DNA of 61,491 nucleotides. It comes from Sphingomonadaceae bacterium (GTDB taxonomy: Bacteria; Pseudomonadota; Alphaproteobacteria; Sphingomonadales; Sphingomonadaceae). This document shows positions 34,648 to 44,271 of this stretch, piece after piece. The translations under genes and the position numbers were made by a program. The notes beneath the pieces were generated by a model that saw nothing but the letters and a program-made list of their open reading frames with translations, did no database searches and had not been told where the DNA came from. The stretch spans positions 1 through 61,491 of the forward strand of contig JANXUP010000032.1 in the NCBI GenBank assembly GCA_025356175.1. The letters run 5' to 3'. Numbering within the stretch: the first letter of the stretch is position 1; the number at the start of each line of letters is the position of its first letter.

Positions 34648-37305
34648 TCACCCAAACCCATAAGCAAAACCATCGCCCGTGGCCGTCACGGCGATCGTCT
34701 TGACCTCTTCGCCGTTCATCTGGCGGTTGAGTAGTTCGATCGAGAGTTCGGGGAGCATCGAGTTGGTCAGGATATTGTCGATCAGGCGGCCGCCGCTGGC
34801 CACTTCGTTGCAGCGCGAGACGATGAAGTCGACCACGTCATCGCCGCAACTCATGACGATGCCGTGGCTATCGGCGATCCGCTTGACGATCCGCTTAAGT
34901 TGAATCCGGACAATGCCTTTGAGCATGTCGGGCGAGAGCGGATAGTACGGCAGCACGATCAACCGTCCCAGCAGCGCGGGCGGAAATACCTTGAGCAGTT
35001 CGGGCCGCATCGCCGAGGCCAGTGCGACCGCGTCGGGCTTCATTTCCTCGTCCTCGCTCATCGCGGTGATCAGGTCGGTGCCAACGTTACTGGTCAGCAG
35101 GATCAGCGTGTTCTTGAAATCGATATAGCGCCCTTCGGCATCGTTCATGAAGCCCTTGTCGAACACCTGGAAGAACATCTCGTGGACATCGGGGTGGGCC
35201 TTTTCGACCTCGTCGAGCAGCACCACTGAATAGGGCCGCCGCCGCACCGCCTCGGTCAGCACGCCGCCTTGTCCATAGCCGACATAGCCCGCCGGAGCGC
35301 CCTTCAGCGTCGAGACGGTATGCGCTTCCTGAAACTCGCTCATGTTGATCACGATCAGGCTGTCGTCGCCCGAGAACAGCAGTTCAGACAGGACCATCGC
35401 GGTTTCGGTCTTGCCGACCCCCGAAGGGCCGCACAGCATGAACACCCCGACCGGCTTGTTCGGATTATCGAGCTTAGCGCGGCTGGTTTGGATCCGCTTG
35501 GCGATTTCGTTCATCGCATGATCTTGTCCAATCACTCGGGTCTTGAGCTGATCGGCGATCGTCAACACGCTTTCGATCTCATTCTTGACCATCCGCCCCA
35601 TCGGAATCCCGGTCCAGTCGCCCACCACCGCCGCAACCGCGTCTTGATCGACCACGCCGAACACCATCGGCGCGTCGTCTTGCACGCCGCTCAGTGCCGC
35701 AATCGCCTCGCCCAAGGCCGCCATAAGCGGGCCATCGTCAGCTGGGCTCTCGGCATCAGCGTCCTGGCGCGCAGCGCTCAGTGCGTCGCGCGCTGCAATC
35801 ACTCCGCCAAGCGCCGCTTTTTCGGCGTCCCATTTGGTTTCGATTTCATCGACTGCCGCTTTCGCGACCGCAATATCCTCATCGAGCTTGGGCAGTTTAT
35901 CACCGGTGGTGTACTGTCCGCCAGCCTCGCGCAGCGCGATCTCACGCTCGACTTCGAGCAGTTCTAGCCGCCGCCGGCGATCCTCCACCTGGGCCGGAGT
36001 GGCATGCTGCGACACGGCGACCCGGGCACAGGCGGTATCGAGCAGGCTGACGGCTTTATCAGGCAACTGCCGCGCCGGCACATAACGCTGCGACAGTTTA
36101 ACCGCAGCTTCGACGGCCTCGTCAAGCACCACGATTTGGTGGTGCGCTTCCATCATCGGCGCGACCGAACGAAGCATGGTAATTGCCTTGTCGGTTTCGG
36201 GTTCACGCACGTCGACGGTCTGGAAGCGCCGGCTCAGCGCTGGATCCTTTTCAAAATACTGGCGATATTCGGCGTAAGTGGTTGCCGCCACGGTACGCAG
36301 CCGCCCGCGAGCTAGCGCCGGTTTGAGCAAATTGGCGGCATCGCCGGTTCCGGCCTGTCCGCCAGCGCCAATTAGCGTGTGCGCCTCATCGATGAACAGG
36401 ATGATCGGCACCGTGCTCGCCTCGACTTCGTCAATCACCTGGCGCAGGCGTTTTTCAAATTCGCCCTTCATGCTGGCGCCCGCCTGCATCAAACCGATGT
36501 CGAGACTTCGCAAGGTCACGTCCTTGAGCGCCGGCGGGACGTCGCCGTCGACGATCCGCTTGGCAAAGCCTTCGACCACGGCAGTTTTTCCGACACCCGC
36601 TTCGCCGACCAGAATCGGGTTATTCTGACGGCGACGCAGCAGAATATCGATCACCTGCCGAATCTCGGCATCGCGACCGACCACCCGGTCAATCTTGCCG
36701 TCGCGGGCCTGCTGGGTGAGGTCGACCGAAAACTTGACGAGTGCTTCGCCTTCGCCAACCGGGCCGGATCCGTCGCCGTTCGCCCCGGAGCCATCAGCCC
36801 CGGCACCGCTGCCGATACCTTGGGTGGTTTCGTGACTGCTCGCGGTGAGCGTTTCAAACTCGGCCGCCAGCCGCTCGACTTGAATCTTCCGAAACTCTCC
36901 GCTGATTGCGTAAAGCGCGCTGCGCAGCGCGGCTGACTTCAGCATCCCGTACAACAGGTGTCCGGTCCGAACGCGTCCAGCGCCAAACTGCAGCGAGGCG
37001 TAAAGCCAACCCTTTTCAATCGATTCCTCGATTTGCGGTGAAAAGTCGGAGATTGCGGTGGCTCCGCGAGGCAACGCGTCGAGCGCGGCTAGCACATTAC
37101 GCGAAAGCGCGGCATCATCGAGCGCGAACGCGGTGCGGAGCGAGGCCAGATCGTTCTGCTCATCCTGCGCCATGACATGGATCCAGTGGACCAACTCGAC
37201 GTAAGGATTCCCCCGCATCTTGCAAAATCCTGTCGCGGTCTCGACCGACTTCAAGGCCGCCTGATTGAGCCGACCGAATAGGGAGCTACGGCTGATATCT
37301 GTCAT
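34648..37305 (-). CDS. clpV: T6SS disaggregase ATPase ClpV/TssH
   Basis: ClpV dismantles the contracted TssB/TssC sheath so it can be reused. The start at 37305 gives 885 residues and overlaps tssG by ATGA. An N-terminal Clp repeat region (1-160) precedes two AAA+ modules. Walker A1 is G-E-A-G-V-G-K-T (234-241) with Walker B L-F-I-D-E-A-H; Walker A2 is G-P-S-G-V-G-K-T (626-633) with V-L-L-D-E-V-E-K-A-H. A glycine/serine-rich linker (G-S-G-A-G-A-D-G-S-G) follows the N domain. The ClpB-like middle domain is short, as expected for ClpV. Confidence 0.96.
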   Translation of the reverse strand: MTDISRSSLFGRLNQAALKSVETATGFCKMRGNPYVELVHWIHVMAQDEQNDLASLRTAFALDDAALSRNVLAALDALPRGATAISDFSPQIEESIEKGWLYASLQFGAGRVRTGHLLYGMLKSAALRSALYAISGEFRKIQVERLAAEFETLTASSHETTQGIGSGAGADGSGANGDGSGPVGEGEALVKFSVDLTQQARDGKIDRVVGRDAEIRQVIDILLRRRQNNPILVGEAGVGKTAVVEGFAKRIVDGDVPPALKDVTLRSLDIGLMQAGASMKGEFEKRLRQVIDEVEASTVPIILFIDEAHTLIGAGGQAGTGDAANLLKPALARGRLRTVAATTYAEYRQYFEKDPALSRRFQTVDVREPETDKAITMLRSVAPMMEAHHQIVVLDEAVEAAVKLSQRYVPARQLPDKAVSLLDTACARVAVSQHATPAQVEDRRRRLELLEVEREIALREAGGQYTTGDKLPKLDEDIAVAKAAVDEIETKWDAEKAALGGVIAARDALSAARQDADAESPADDGPLMAALGEAIAALSGVQDDAPMVFGVVDQDAVAAVVGDWTGIPMGRMVKNEIESVLTIADQLKTRVIGQDHAMNEIAKRIQTSRAKLDNPNKPVGVFMLCGPSGVGKTETAMVLSELLFSGDDSLIVINMSEFQEAHTVSTLKGAPAGYVGYGQGGVLTEAVRRRPYSVVLLDEVEKAHPDVHEMFFQVFDKGFMNDAEGRYIDFKNTLILLTSNVGTDLITAMSEDEEMKPDAVALASAMRPELLKVFPPALLGRLIVLPYYPLSPDMLKGIVRIQLKRIVKRIADSHGIVMSCGDDVVDFIVSRCNEVASGGRLIDNILTNSMLPELSIELLNRQMNGEEVKTIAVTATGDGFAYGFG

Positions 37306-38378
37306 GGGCCAGGGTTCCTTTGCTTGAGACTTGATTTGCGAAGATGGGCGTCGGCGCGAATTGTGCCGGTGACGATTTGCTCGCGTCGGCGGCGACGTAC
37401 GGGCGCAGCAGAAGCCTGTTGCGGGCGTTTGACCCAGCTTGACCAGCCGAGCTTGGCCCGCCCGTCCAGCCGCGTTGGGGCCGCCTCGGAATCTGCGATT
37501 TCGATCGTGAGGTCCCATTCAAGATGCGTTGGCTTGAACGCCTCGATCGCTTCAAAGGCAATCGCGAAACGCTCACTGCCTGGCAGCAGTGACAGATAGG
37601 CTTGAGCATCCTCGGCCCGGACTATTATGCGAAAGGCATCAGCAGCACTGTACACCCGTCGACCCAGCACAGCATCACTGCCAAGAGTGGCGAAAGATCG
37701 ACCGAGTGCGGAGCGGTCTTCAGGCTCGAAAGCGCGCCACTTGGGGACATATTCGACCACTCGGACCTTCTGCATCAGTAGGTGGCTAAGCGCGTCCTCG
37801 ATCGCAATTGCGCTTCGCGATCCTGAAAATACGGCCGCATAGTGCGACCGCGCTCGCGCAAAAAACGCACTTTCATTGTGCGCTCCATCCATCGATCCGG
37901 ACAGCGCAGCGAGCCAGCGGGCAAACTGGTCATCGTCAGGCCGATCGGCCTGGGCGCTCGGCTGCGATTCTGCCCAAGCTCGGTAAAACAGCTGCAGCAT
38001 CCGTCCCGAAATCAAATCGAGCCAATCCCCGAACGGGCGTTTTTTGGCATACCGCCGCTCAAGATAAGCAAATTCGGTGAAATGCGAGGGCAGGGGCCCC
38101 ATCGGCCCAGTCAACCCGAGCCAGTAACCACGCAGCTGCGGGCGGCCATAGCGGGTAGCCAGCGCGGACAAAGTGCGGTCGGCAAAGCCCATGCTGGGTT
38201 CTTGCGCAAGGTCGACGATGCTTTGCTCTGGACGCTTAGCTCGGCCCAGACGCGGTGCTTGCGTCGCCCGTGCTTCAGCATAGCGAAGCGCGGCGAACAG
38301 CCCAGCCTTTGGCAACTGCGCAACCAGCTGCGACCAATCGATTAGATCATCGGTCTTCGCCCTATCCGTGCCGGCCAT
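37302..38378 (-). CDS. tssG: T6SS baseplate protein TssG
   Basis: A 358-residue baseplate wedge component (VasB/ImpH family) that works with TssF and TssE around the VgrG hub. Family features are R-Y-A-E-A-R and L-G near the N terminus, the G-P-M-G-P-L-P-S-H-F-T-E-F-A motif (about 90-105), R-M-L-Q-L-F-Y-R-A-W, and a C-terminal beta-rich domain with L-G-W-S-S-W-V. Its start lies 37 bases inside tssF and its stop overlaps clpV, showing a tight operon. Confidence 0.93.
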   Translation of the reverse strand: MAGTDRAKTDDLIDWSQLVAQLPKAGLFAALRYAEARATQAPRLGRAKRPEQSIVDLAQEPSMGFADRTLSALATRYGRPQLRGYWLGLTGPMGPLPSHFTEFAYLERRYAKKRPFGDWLDLISGRMLQLFYRAWAESQPSAQADRPDDDQFARWLAALSGSMDGAHNESAFFARARSHYAAVFSGSRSAIAIEDALSHLLMQKVRVVEYVPKWRAFEPEDRSALGRSFATLGSDAVLGRRVYSAADAFRIIVRAEDAQAYLSLLPGSERFAIAFEAIEAFKPTHLEWDLTIEIADSEAAPTRLDGRAKLGWSSWVKRPQQASAAPVRRRRREQIVTGTIRADAHLRKSSLKQRNPGP

Positions 38379-40204
38379 TTCGACACAACCCCCTCTGCTG
38401 CAGTTTCAACAACTGTTTCGGTAAAGCTATTGATCGTCGCGAATTCCGCAAGAAACCGTTCCACCACGGCACCGAACAGAAAGATCCGCGAATTGTGGTA
38501 CGCGCCATCATCAAGCCGCAACTTTATATTGCTGCCGCGCGCAACTGCCATCTGCCCCCGCCCTGGAATGCGTCGCACCACCGGCCGAGAGCTGACCCCA
38601 AGAATGCCATCGATCTGGCGGCGCATCGCGGCATCATCCTGCCGCCCGTAAAGCGCCAGATGATCACGGAGCATCGACGGATCATCGCCAATTTCGGGGG
38701 CAAGCGTGGCGTAATTGGGTGTGAGATGCGCGATAATCCGCCAGGCGCCATCGGTCAGGCCCAGCGGCGGACGCGGCTTGGATGGGCTGCGCAGCACTGA
38801 AACCGCGCGAACCGGGCCACCCGGAACGGCAAAATGTTGCGTCCCGCGAAATGTTAGCTCGCCCGCCAGCTCACGATTTGTGACCAATGCCTTGATCGCC
38901 AATTCGCGGATCTCACCGATACGATCGGGATTTCCGGGGGCAGACAGTGAGATGTAGGTTTCTGTACCGATATAGTCGCCGCGGCGCTGGAGACGTTGCG
39001 CTTTGGTCGAAAGGCGGCGCATTGTCAGGCGCGGCACAAAGAACAAAGCTTCGCGCCAATCGTACATGAGCGCGCCCAAAGCATAGAGCGGGACGACCGG
39101 GCGCGGATGTTCTTCTTCGCGCAGGTGTGCCTCCATCTGTTCAATCCGGAACACCTCAAAATCGAGCGGGCGCGTGCGATCAGGAACCAAATGGAATTCG
39201 TGTTCGACCGCGTTTACGGCGACCCGCCCAAGTTGCTTTTCGAATAAATTTATCGCCGGGGTGGCGAACAGACGAAAATTCGCTGGCGATAGCGCGCCGG
39301 CCAGCATTGGCGCTGGCCTAGAAAACAGCACAACAACGTCACAGGCCCCGCCCTGCGCTGCGGCAAATGCCTTGGCGAGATCGCGTAAGCGGACAAACAG
39401 AAATCGCTCAGGGCACGCAAAAAATTCGCTCAAAAGTCGGTAGCCGCGAAAGGATCGCTGTTCGGCTGGGAGCAAAGCCTCGTCATCGCCGAAGCCGACT
39501 TGTTCGGGCAAAGGCAGGGGTACGGGGACCGCCGAAGCCGATGCGGCCGGACGCGCCAATACCGCGATCGCCTCGCCGATCATTTGCCGGTAAAGCTCAC
39601 CTGGCACCTGCTCGGAGCCATCCAGATAAATGTCGAGCGGCCCTATTTCTATTTTTTCAAGCGGAACCGCCCCAGTGGCCTCGAAGCGCAGCCTCAGCCC
39701 GCATTCGGCGTGGACGCTGCTAGAATTTACAAAACTGGCAACCGCCGCCCGCGAGGCAAGAAATTCAACCTCGCTGATTTTCACGGGGTACAGCGCAACG
39801 GCGTGTCCAGTCGTGAAGGTGACTGGCACATTGCCTTGTTCCGAAGCGAGCGCAGTCAGGGGGGTTCCCCTGGGCACCGTGTACCCTTGCGCAAGCATTG
39901 GATCATTGTCCTTGGGATCAAAGCCAGCAATGCAGATCGACGGGGTCGGTGCCAAGTATTGCGGCTGGACCGCCGCAAGCAAATGCTGCGTAAACTCAGG
40001 AAACTGATCGGCCAGCTTTAGCTGGACCCGCGCCCCCAAAAACGCGACGCCTTCAAGCAATCGCTCAACATAAGGATCGGGATCGTTTGGCGTCTTTAGT
40101 CCCAGCCGCGATGCGACTGTTTCATGCTCTTCGCCAAATTCGCGCGCGCCTTCGCGCAGATAGGCCAGTTCTTCATTGTAAAAACGCAGCAGGCGCGGGT
40201 CCAT
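38342..40204 (-). CDS. tssF: T6SS baseplate protein TssF
   Basis: A 620-residue VasA/ImpG family protein forming the wedge with TssG. The N-terminal opening L-L-R-F-Y-N-E-E-L-A-Y-L-R-E-G-A-R-E-F is strongly conserved. R-L-L-E-G-V-A-F-L-G-A-R-V-Q-L-K-L-A-D-Q-F-P-E-F-T and Y-L-A-P-T-P-S follow in family order, and the length is standard. It starts 3 bases after tssE ends. Confidence 0.95.
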   Translation of the reverse strand: MDPRLLRFYNEELAYLREGAREFGEEHETVASRLGLKTPNDPDPYVERLLEGVAFLGARVQLKLADQFPEFTQHLLAAVQPQYLAPTPSICIAGFDPKDNDPMLAQGYTVPRGTPLTALASEQGNVPVTFTTGHAVALYPVKISEVEFLASRAAVASFVNSSSVHAECGLRLRFEATGAVPLEKIEIGPLDIYLDGSEQVPGELYRQMIGEAIAVLARPAASASAVPVPLPLPEQVGFGDDEALLPAEQRSFRGYRLLSEFFACPERFLFVRLRDLAKAFAAAQGGACDVVVLFSRPAPMLAGALSPANFRLFATPAINLFEKQLGRVAVNAVEHEFHLVPDRTRPLDFEVFRIEQMEAHLREEEHPRPVVPLYALGALMYDWREALFFVPRLTMRRLSTKAQRLQRRGDYIGTETYISLSAPGNPDRIGEIRELAIKALVTNRELAGELTFRGTQHFAVPGGPVRAVSVLRSPSKPRPPLGLTDGAWRIIAHLTPNYATLAPEIGDDPSMLRDHLALYGRQDDAAMRRQIDGILGVSSRPVVRRIPGRGQMAVARGSNIKLRLDDGAYHNSRIFLFGAVVERFLAEFATINSFTETVVETAAEGVVSKWPARIGRRPMI

Positions 40205-40207
40205 GGG

Positions 40208-40750
40208 CTACTCACGCACCGTAACAGCCGCCGTATCAGCTTCGACATCAGTGCGAAACTTCACCGGGATTGCGCGAACCGCCGAGCGGATATCGCCGTT
40301 AATTACAAAAGTGACCGCATTCTCACGCTCAATCTTGTCTGAAATTTCAACGCTCAGCGTGGCGCCATCGAAGCGCGGTTCGAACGCCCTCACGGCTTCG
40401 CGGATTTCTTTGGCGCGTTGCAGGACCAAGCGCCGACTGACCGATTTTCCAGCCAGATCTGGAACGCCAAAGTTGAGCACGCTGGTTTTCACTTCCGGAT
40501 ATGGTTCAAGATCAATCGAAGCAGCTAGGTTAGTAGTATTCAGCAGCCAGGCGAGTTCGCGCCTGACTGTCGCGCGCAGCCCAGCCTCGTTAAATCGTTC
40601 GATCTTAGGCACCGAAAAGTACGCAAACCCGGCGCGGTTCTCTTCGAGCTGATCGATCTCGAGTCCGCGCATGCCCGAGAACTCGTTATCTGCGACCAGC
40701 TTGTCAAAAATAGTCGGGTTTAGCCGGCCCCGCGCCGTTCCGGCCGCCAT
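40208..40750 (-). CDS. tssE: T6SS baseplate protein TssE (gp25-like)
   Basis: A 180-residue relative of phage T4 gp25, which nucleates sheath assembly at the baseplate. The conserved core lies around residues 60-150: L-R-A-T-V-R-R-E-L-A-W-L-L-N-T-T, S-V-L-N-F-G-V-P-D-L-A-G and I-R-E-A-V-R-A-F-E-P-R-F. The E-P-R-F segment is a hallmark of gp25 proteins. It begins 1 base into the tagJ stop (TGATG). Confidence 0.93.
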   Translation of the reverse strand: MAAGTARGRLNPTIFDKLVADNEFSGMRGLEIDQLEENRAGFAYFSVPKIERFNEAGLRATVRRELAWLLNTTNLAASIDLEPYPEVKTSVLNFGVPDLAGKSVSRRLVLQRAKEIREAVRAFEPRFDGATLSVEISDKIERENAVTFVINGDIRSAVRAIPVKFRTDVEADTAAVTVRE

Positions 40751-41547
40751 CAGTCAAAGACGACGCAGCGCAAGTCGAGCAACCCGTGCTCCTCTCCTGC
40801 AGAGAGCGACCAAAGATGCTGACCGCAGCCGACTTCACCCGCGCCAAAATCGACCCACGCGGTCGCCCGCCCCAGCCGCTGGGCGGCGTTGCCTCCGGTT
40901 TCGCTGCCAGGGTAGCGGGCCGGCAACAAAGCGGCGATCGACTGACCTTTGCGGAAGGCGATTTGTACCGGATACCATACCGTGTCGCGCAAATCGCGCG
41001 GCCCGGTTGAGGTTATACTGGCGATTTGATCAAATCCGATCAACCCATAGCGCCCGTGAATGATTGCCTCGAAAGTCGGGCCAAAACGGATATCGGCATC
41101 GGCCACCCATTCAAACCGTTGGCCATCGAGTTCGCCGGGAGTGTCAGGGGCCGCATCGAAAGCTTCGCTGCGGGCCGCTTGTGCGCCGTTAAAATCCCCC
41201 TGAGCGAGTAACGTCAGCGATCGAGCCAGTGTGACGGCCCAGCCATCTTGCCCCGCCAGTACCGGCATTTCCCGGGCCCCGGCAAATACTTCGGCGCGCT
41301 GCTGTTCGGCGGCCATCGCTTGCTCATAGGTCACCGCGAGCATTTGCGCTTCGGGGGATAACTTTGCGAGTGTTTGCAGTTGATTCTTCGCCTTGTCCCA
41401 CTCACCGGCAAGTGCGAGCAACTGGAACAAGAACATCCGCGCTTGTTGGTCCGAGGGCTGCGACTTGACGATCTCGACCAACGCCGCACGGGCCCCGTCG
41501 AGATCGCCATCGCGAAACAAGGTATCAGCGTCTGCCATGTCGGACAT
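40750..41547 (-). CDS. tagJ: T6SS accessory protein TagJ/ImpE
   Basis: A 265-residue ImpE-family protein. TPR-like helices occupy the first 80 residues (L-F-R-D-G-D-L-D-G-A-R-A-A-L, Q-A-R-M-F-L-F-Q-L-L-A-L-A-G-E-W). A beta-rich part follows with W-V-A-D-A-D-I-R-F-G-P-T-F-E and G-R-Y-G-L-I-G-F-D-Q-I. TagJ binds the sheath protein TssB in Pseudomonas and helps recruit ClpV; the gene marks the subset of T6SSs found in many alphaproteobacteria. It overlaps the hcp stop by one base (TAATG). Confidence 0.92.
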   Translation of the reverse strand: MSDMADADTLFRDGDLDGARAALVEIVKSQPSDQQARMFLFQLLALAGEWDKAKNQLQTLAKLSPEAQMLAVTYEQAMAAEQQRAEVFAGAREMPVLAGQDGWAVTLARSLTLLAQGDFNGAQAARSEAFDAAPDTPGELDGQRFEWVADADIRFGPTFEAIIHGRYGLIGFDQIASITSTGPRDLRDTVWYPVQIAFRKGQSIAALLPARYPGSETGGNAAQRLGRATAWVDFGAGEVGCGQHLWSLSAGEEHGLLDLRCVVFD

Positions 41548-42032
41548 TAGCCGCCTTGGTTAGTCTTAATATCCCAGCTGACCTTGACCGGCGATCCCAG
41601 CCCGCCGTCTTTGCTCTGCTCTTTGTAAGCAAATTCAATCTTCGAATAATTGAGCGACACGTGCTCAACCGGAATACTATCGTCGCCATTGCCGGAATTG
41701 GAGAAGTTCGAAATCAGCACTTCGTACAATTTGACTTGATAATATTCTTCCTGCTTGCCGCCGGCTTTCCGCACAGTCAGCGTGGCATCTTTAAAATGTT
41801 GCCCGGTCGCACAGCGTAGCATCAGCGTCGGCGATGACTTGTCAGCGCGCTTAGTGATGATCATATCGTCCCAGTGGGCCTTACCCGCGCCTGATCCGCC
41901 CCCGGTGTGCGCCACACCTTGCTGAGCAACTCCGAACGAAAACTCAAGTATATCGATCTCTCCGGCGTGCTTCGAATCCTTAGATTCGCCCTTAACGGTG
42001 TCAATCTTAAGGAACATATCAACCATTGCCAT
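41547..42032 (-). CDS. hcp: T6SS tube protein Hcp
   Basis: A 161-residue protein that forms hexameric rings of the inner tube and is itself secreted. M-F-L-K-I-D-T-V-K-G-E-S-K-D, I-D-I-L-E-F-S-F-G-V and V-E-H-V-S-L-N-Y-S-K-I-E-F-A-Y are family hallmarks. A glycine-rich loop (T-G-G-G-S-G-A-G-K-A-H) sits where extended loops occur in other Hcps. AAGGAG seven bases before the ATG is the best ribosome site in the block, fitting its high expression. It lies 62 bases after tssC, with no clear hairpin between. Confidence 0.95.
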   Translation of the reverse strand: MAMVDMFLKIDTVKGESKDSKHAGEIDILEFSFGVAQQGVAHTGGGSGAGKAHWDDMIITKRADKSSPTLMLRCATGQHFKDATLTVRKAGGKQEEYYQVKLYEVLISNFSNSGNGDDSIPVEHVSLNYSKIEFAYKEQSKDGGLGSPVKVSWDIKTNQGG

Positions 42033-42094
42033 CTTTCATCTCCTTGAAATATGATTTTCAACTCGTAATATGCGCCCTTTTCAGCTGCCTAGTA

Positions 42095-43585
42095 TTATTT
42101 ATCGCCTTTTGGCAGTCTCGACACCATGCTTAGTGCAACATCCATGCCTTCCATTTGATAGTGTGGAACAAACATGAATTTACCTTTGTAATATCCTGGA
42201 TTCTCTTCGTCTGGGATAATTTCGACGCTTGCCTGCTTGAGCGGTTGGCGCGCCTTTGCATCTTCCGACGATGAATCGGGCTGACCGTCGACGTATTGTT
42301 GCACCCACGCATTGAGATCGCGTTGAATCTGAGTTACTTCACGCGTCCCCCCGACCCAGTCACGGACCATACATTTGAGATAGTGCGCGAAGCGGCAACT
42401 GGCGAAGATATAAGGCAGTCGTGCTGACAAGTTGGCATTGGCGGTCGCATCCTTGTCGATATACTGCTTGGGATTGTGCAGTGTCTGCGCGCCGATGAAT
42501 GTGGCTTGATCGGTGTTTTTACGGTGAATCAATGCCATCAGCCCGGACTTGGACAGTTCGGCCTCACGCCGGTCCGAGATGGCGATCTCGGTGGGACATT
42601 TCATGTCGACCCCGCCATCATCAGTCGGGAACATCGCGGTCGGCAAGTTTTCAACCGTGCCGCCCGATTCTACTCCGCGGATCCGGGTTACCCAGCCGTA
42701 CGTTGAGAATGCTTCGGTGATCCGAACCCCCATCGCGTAGGCCGAATTTACCCATAGATGCTTGTTGTGGTCACCGACTGCATCTTCTTCGAAATCAAAC
42801 TCGTCAACTGGCTCTGTCTTCGCACCATAAACCTGCCGGCCGAGGAACCGCGGGGCGGTGAGCGCCATGTAACGGCTGTCGTTCGAGTCGCGGAACGTAC
42901 GCCACGCGGCGTAATCCGTTGCATCAAACAGTTTACCGAGGTCACGCGGGTTAGCCAGCTCCTGCCAGCTTTCCATTCCCATCAGCCCCGGTGCAGCGGC
43001 CGAAATGATCGGCGCATGGGCGGCAGCACCAATTTTGGACAACCCTTTGAGCACTTCAAGATCAGGGGCGGAGTGATCGAAATAAAAGTCGCAAACAAAC
43101 GAGCCATAGGGCTGGCCGCCGAGCTGACCAAATTCCGATTCGTAAATTCGCTTGAACAACGGGCTCTGGTCCCAGGCCGCATCGCGGTATTGCCGGAACA
43201 TCTTGCGACATTCCTCTTTCGACACGTTTATCACCCGGATCTTGAGATCTTTGCCGGTCGAAGTGTTCATCACCATGTAGCTGAGGCCGCGCCAGGCACT
43301 CTCAAGCTTCTGAAAATCTTCGTGATGGATGATTGCATTCACTTGATCTGTGAGCTTTTTGTCTATCGCTGAACGGATTGCATCCAGCGTTGAGAAGACG
43401 TCGGCACCCAGCACATTGGCATCCGCCAAAGCCTGCTGCGCAAGTGTCGCCACCGCGGTTTCGATGCGATTGGCGCGAACTTCGTCGTTGGGCTTGAATT
43501 CCTTCTGAAGCAGCGCCGAAAAATCGTCGGTCGCGAAAGCCGTTTCGGCGGCGGCGCCTCTAGTTTGAAGCTTTTCAGTGGCCAT
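42095..43585 (-). CDS. tssC: T6SS sheath large subunit TssC (VipB)
   Basis: A 496-residue contractile sheath subunit. Signatures are L-E-S-A-W-R-G-L-S-Y-M-V (about residue 91), F-V-C-D-F-Y-F-D-H-S, A-A-A-P-G-L-M-G-M-E-S-W-Q-E-L, R-F-L-G-R-Q-V-Y and C-R-F-A-H-Y-L-K-C-M-V-R-D. It intertwines with TssB around the Hcp tube. The gene follows tssB by 71 bases; the gap has no obvious terminator. Confidence 0.96.
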   Translation of the reverse strand: MATEKLQTRGAAAETAFATDDFSALLQKEFKPNDEVRANRIETAVATLAQQALADANVLGADVFSTLDAIRSAIDKKLTDQVNAIIHHEDFQKLESAWRGLSYMVMNTSTGKDLKIRVINVSKEECRKMFRQYRDAAWDQSPLFKRIYESEFGQLGGQPYGSFVCDFYFDHSAPDLEVLKGLSKIGAAAHAPIISAAAPGLMGMESWQELANPRDLGKLFDATDYAAWRTFRDSNDSRYMALTAPRFLGRQVYGAKTEPVDEFDFEEDAVGDHNKHLWVNSAYAMGVRITEAFSTYGWVTRIRGVESGGTVENLPTAMFPTDDGGVDMKCPTEIAISDRREAELSKSGLMALIHRKNTDQATFIGAQTLHNPKQYIDKDATANANLSARLPYIFASCRFAHYLKCMVRDWVGGTREVTQIQRDLNAWVQQYVDGQPDSSSEDAKARQPLKQASVEIIPDEENPGYYKGKFMFVPHYQMEGMDVALSMVSRLPKGDK

Positions 43586-43656
43586 TGTTCAAATACCCCA
43601 TTCAAAAACTGCCGCTTCGGCAAAAGTTGGTCTTGGCTAAGCGCGAGTGCGTTGCT

Positions 43657-44169
43657 CTAGGCTTCCCCGCCTTCAGCAGCTGGCGGCGCAGCCGCAATAG
43701 CCTTCAGCAATTCAGGATCTTTAAGGAGCTTTTCGAGCAATTCCTGCGCTCCGTCTTTGCCATCCATATAAAGCATCAGATCATTAAGCTGCTGGCGTTG
43801 TTCCAGCAAGGCCGAGAGCGCGGGAACACTCTTTGCAACTGCGCCGGGCGAAAAATCCTCGACCGACTTGAAAGTCAAATCCACGCCTAGCTTGCTGCCA
43901 TCGGCGGTCAGCGTGTTATCGACGTTGAACGCTGCCCGCGGCGCGATCGCAGCCATGCGTTGGTCAAAGTTGTCCATGTCGAATTCAACAAAATCACGCT
44001 CGTTCATGGCCTTTTTTTCGACCAAGCTCTTACCAGAGAGGTCCGACATTACCCCCATGACGAACGGAAGTTCGACCTTTTGCAAGGCACCGAAAGTTTC
44101 GACTTCGTATTCAATATGCACGCGCGGCGCCCTGTTTTCTTTGATAAAGCGCTGACCACTCTTCGCCAT
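43657..44169 (-). CDS. tssB: T6SS sheath small subunit TssB (VipA)
   Basis: A 170-residue partner of TssC. Conserved stretches are R-A-P-R-V-H-I-E-Y-E-V-E-T-F-G-A (about 14-29), E-L-P-F-V-M-G-V-M-S-D-L-S-G, and D-R-M-A-A-I-A-P-R-A-A-F-like V-D-N-T-L. Its N-terminal region is where TagJ and ClpV are known to bind in other systems. It is 102 bases after tssA and on the same strand as the whole block. Confidence 0.95.
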   Translation of the reverse strand: MAKSGQRFIKENRAPRVHIEYEVETFGALQKVELPFVMGVMSDLSGKSLVEKKAMNERDFVEFDMDNFDQRMAAIAPRAAFNVDNTLTADGSKLGVDLTFKSVEDFSPGAVAKSVPALSALLEQRQQLNDLMLYMDGKDGAQELLEKLLKDPELLKAIAAAPPAAEGGEA

Positions 44170-44271
44170 TTTACCCTCCCAAAAACATCACCACCCAAAA
44201 GGTTGGCGGTTCGCCACTTCAACGCAGGCAGCAGGCGCTGCCGCCATCCTATTCAGGCGCGGGCCAAACCT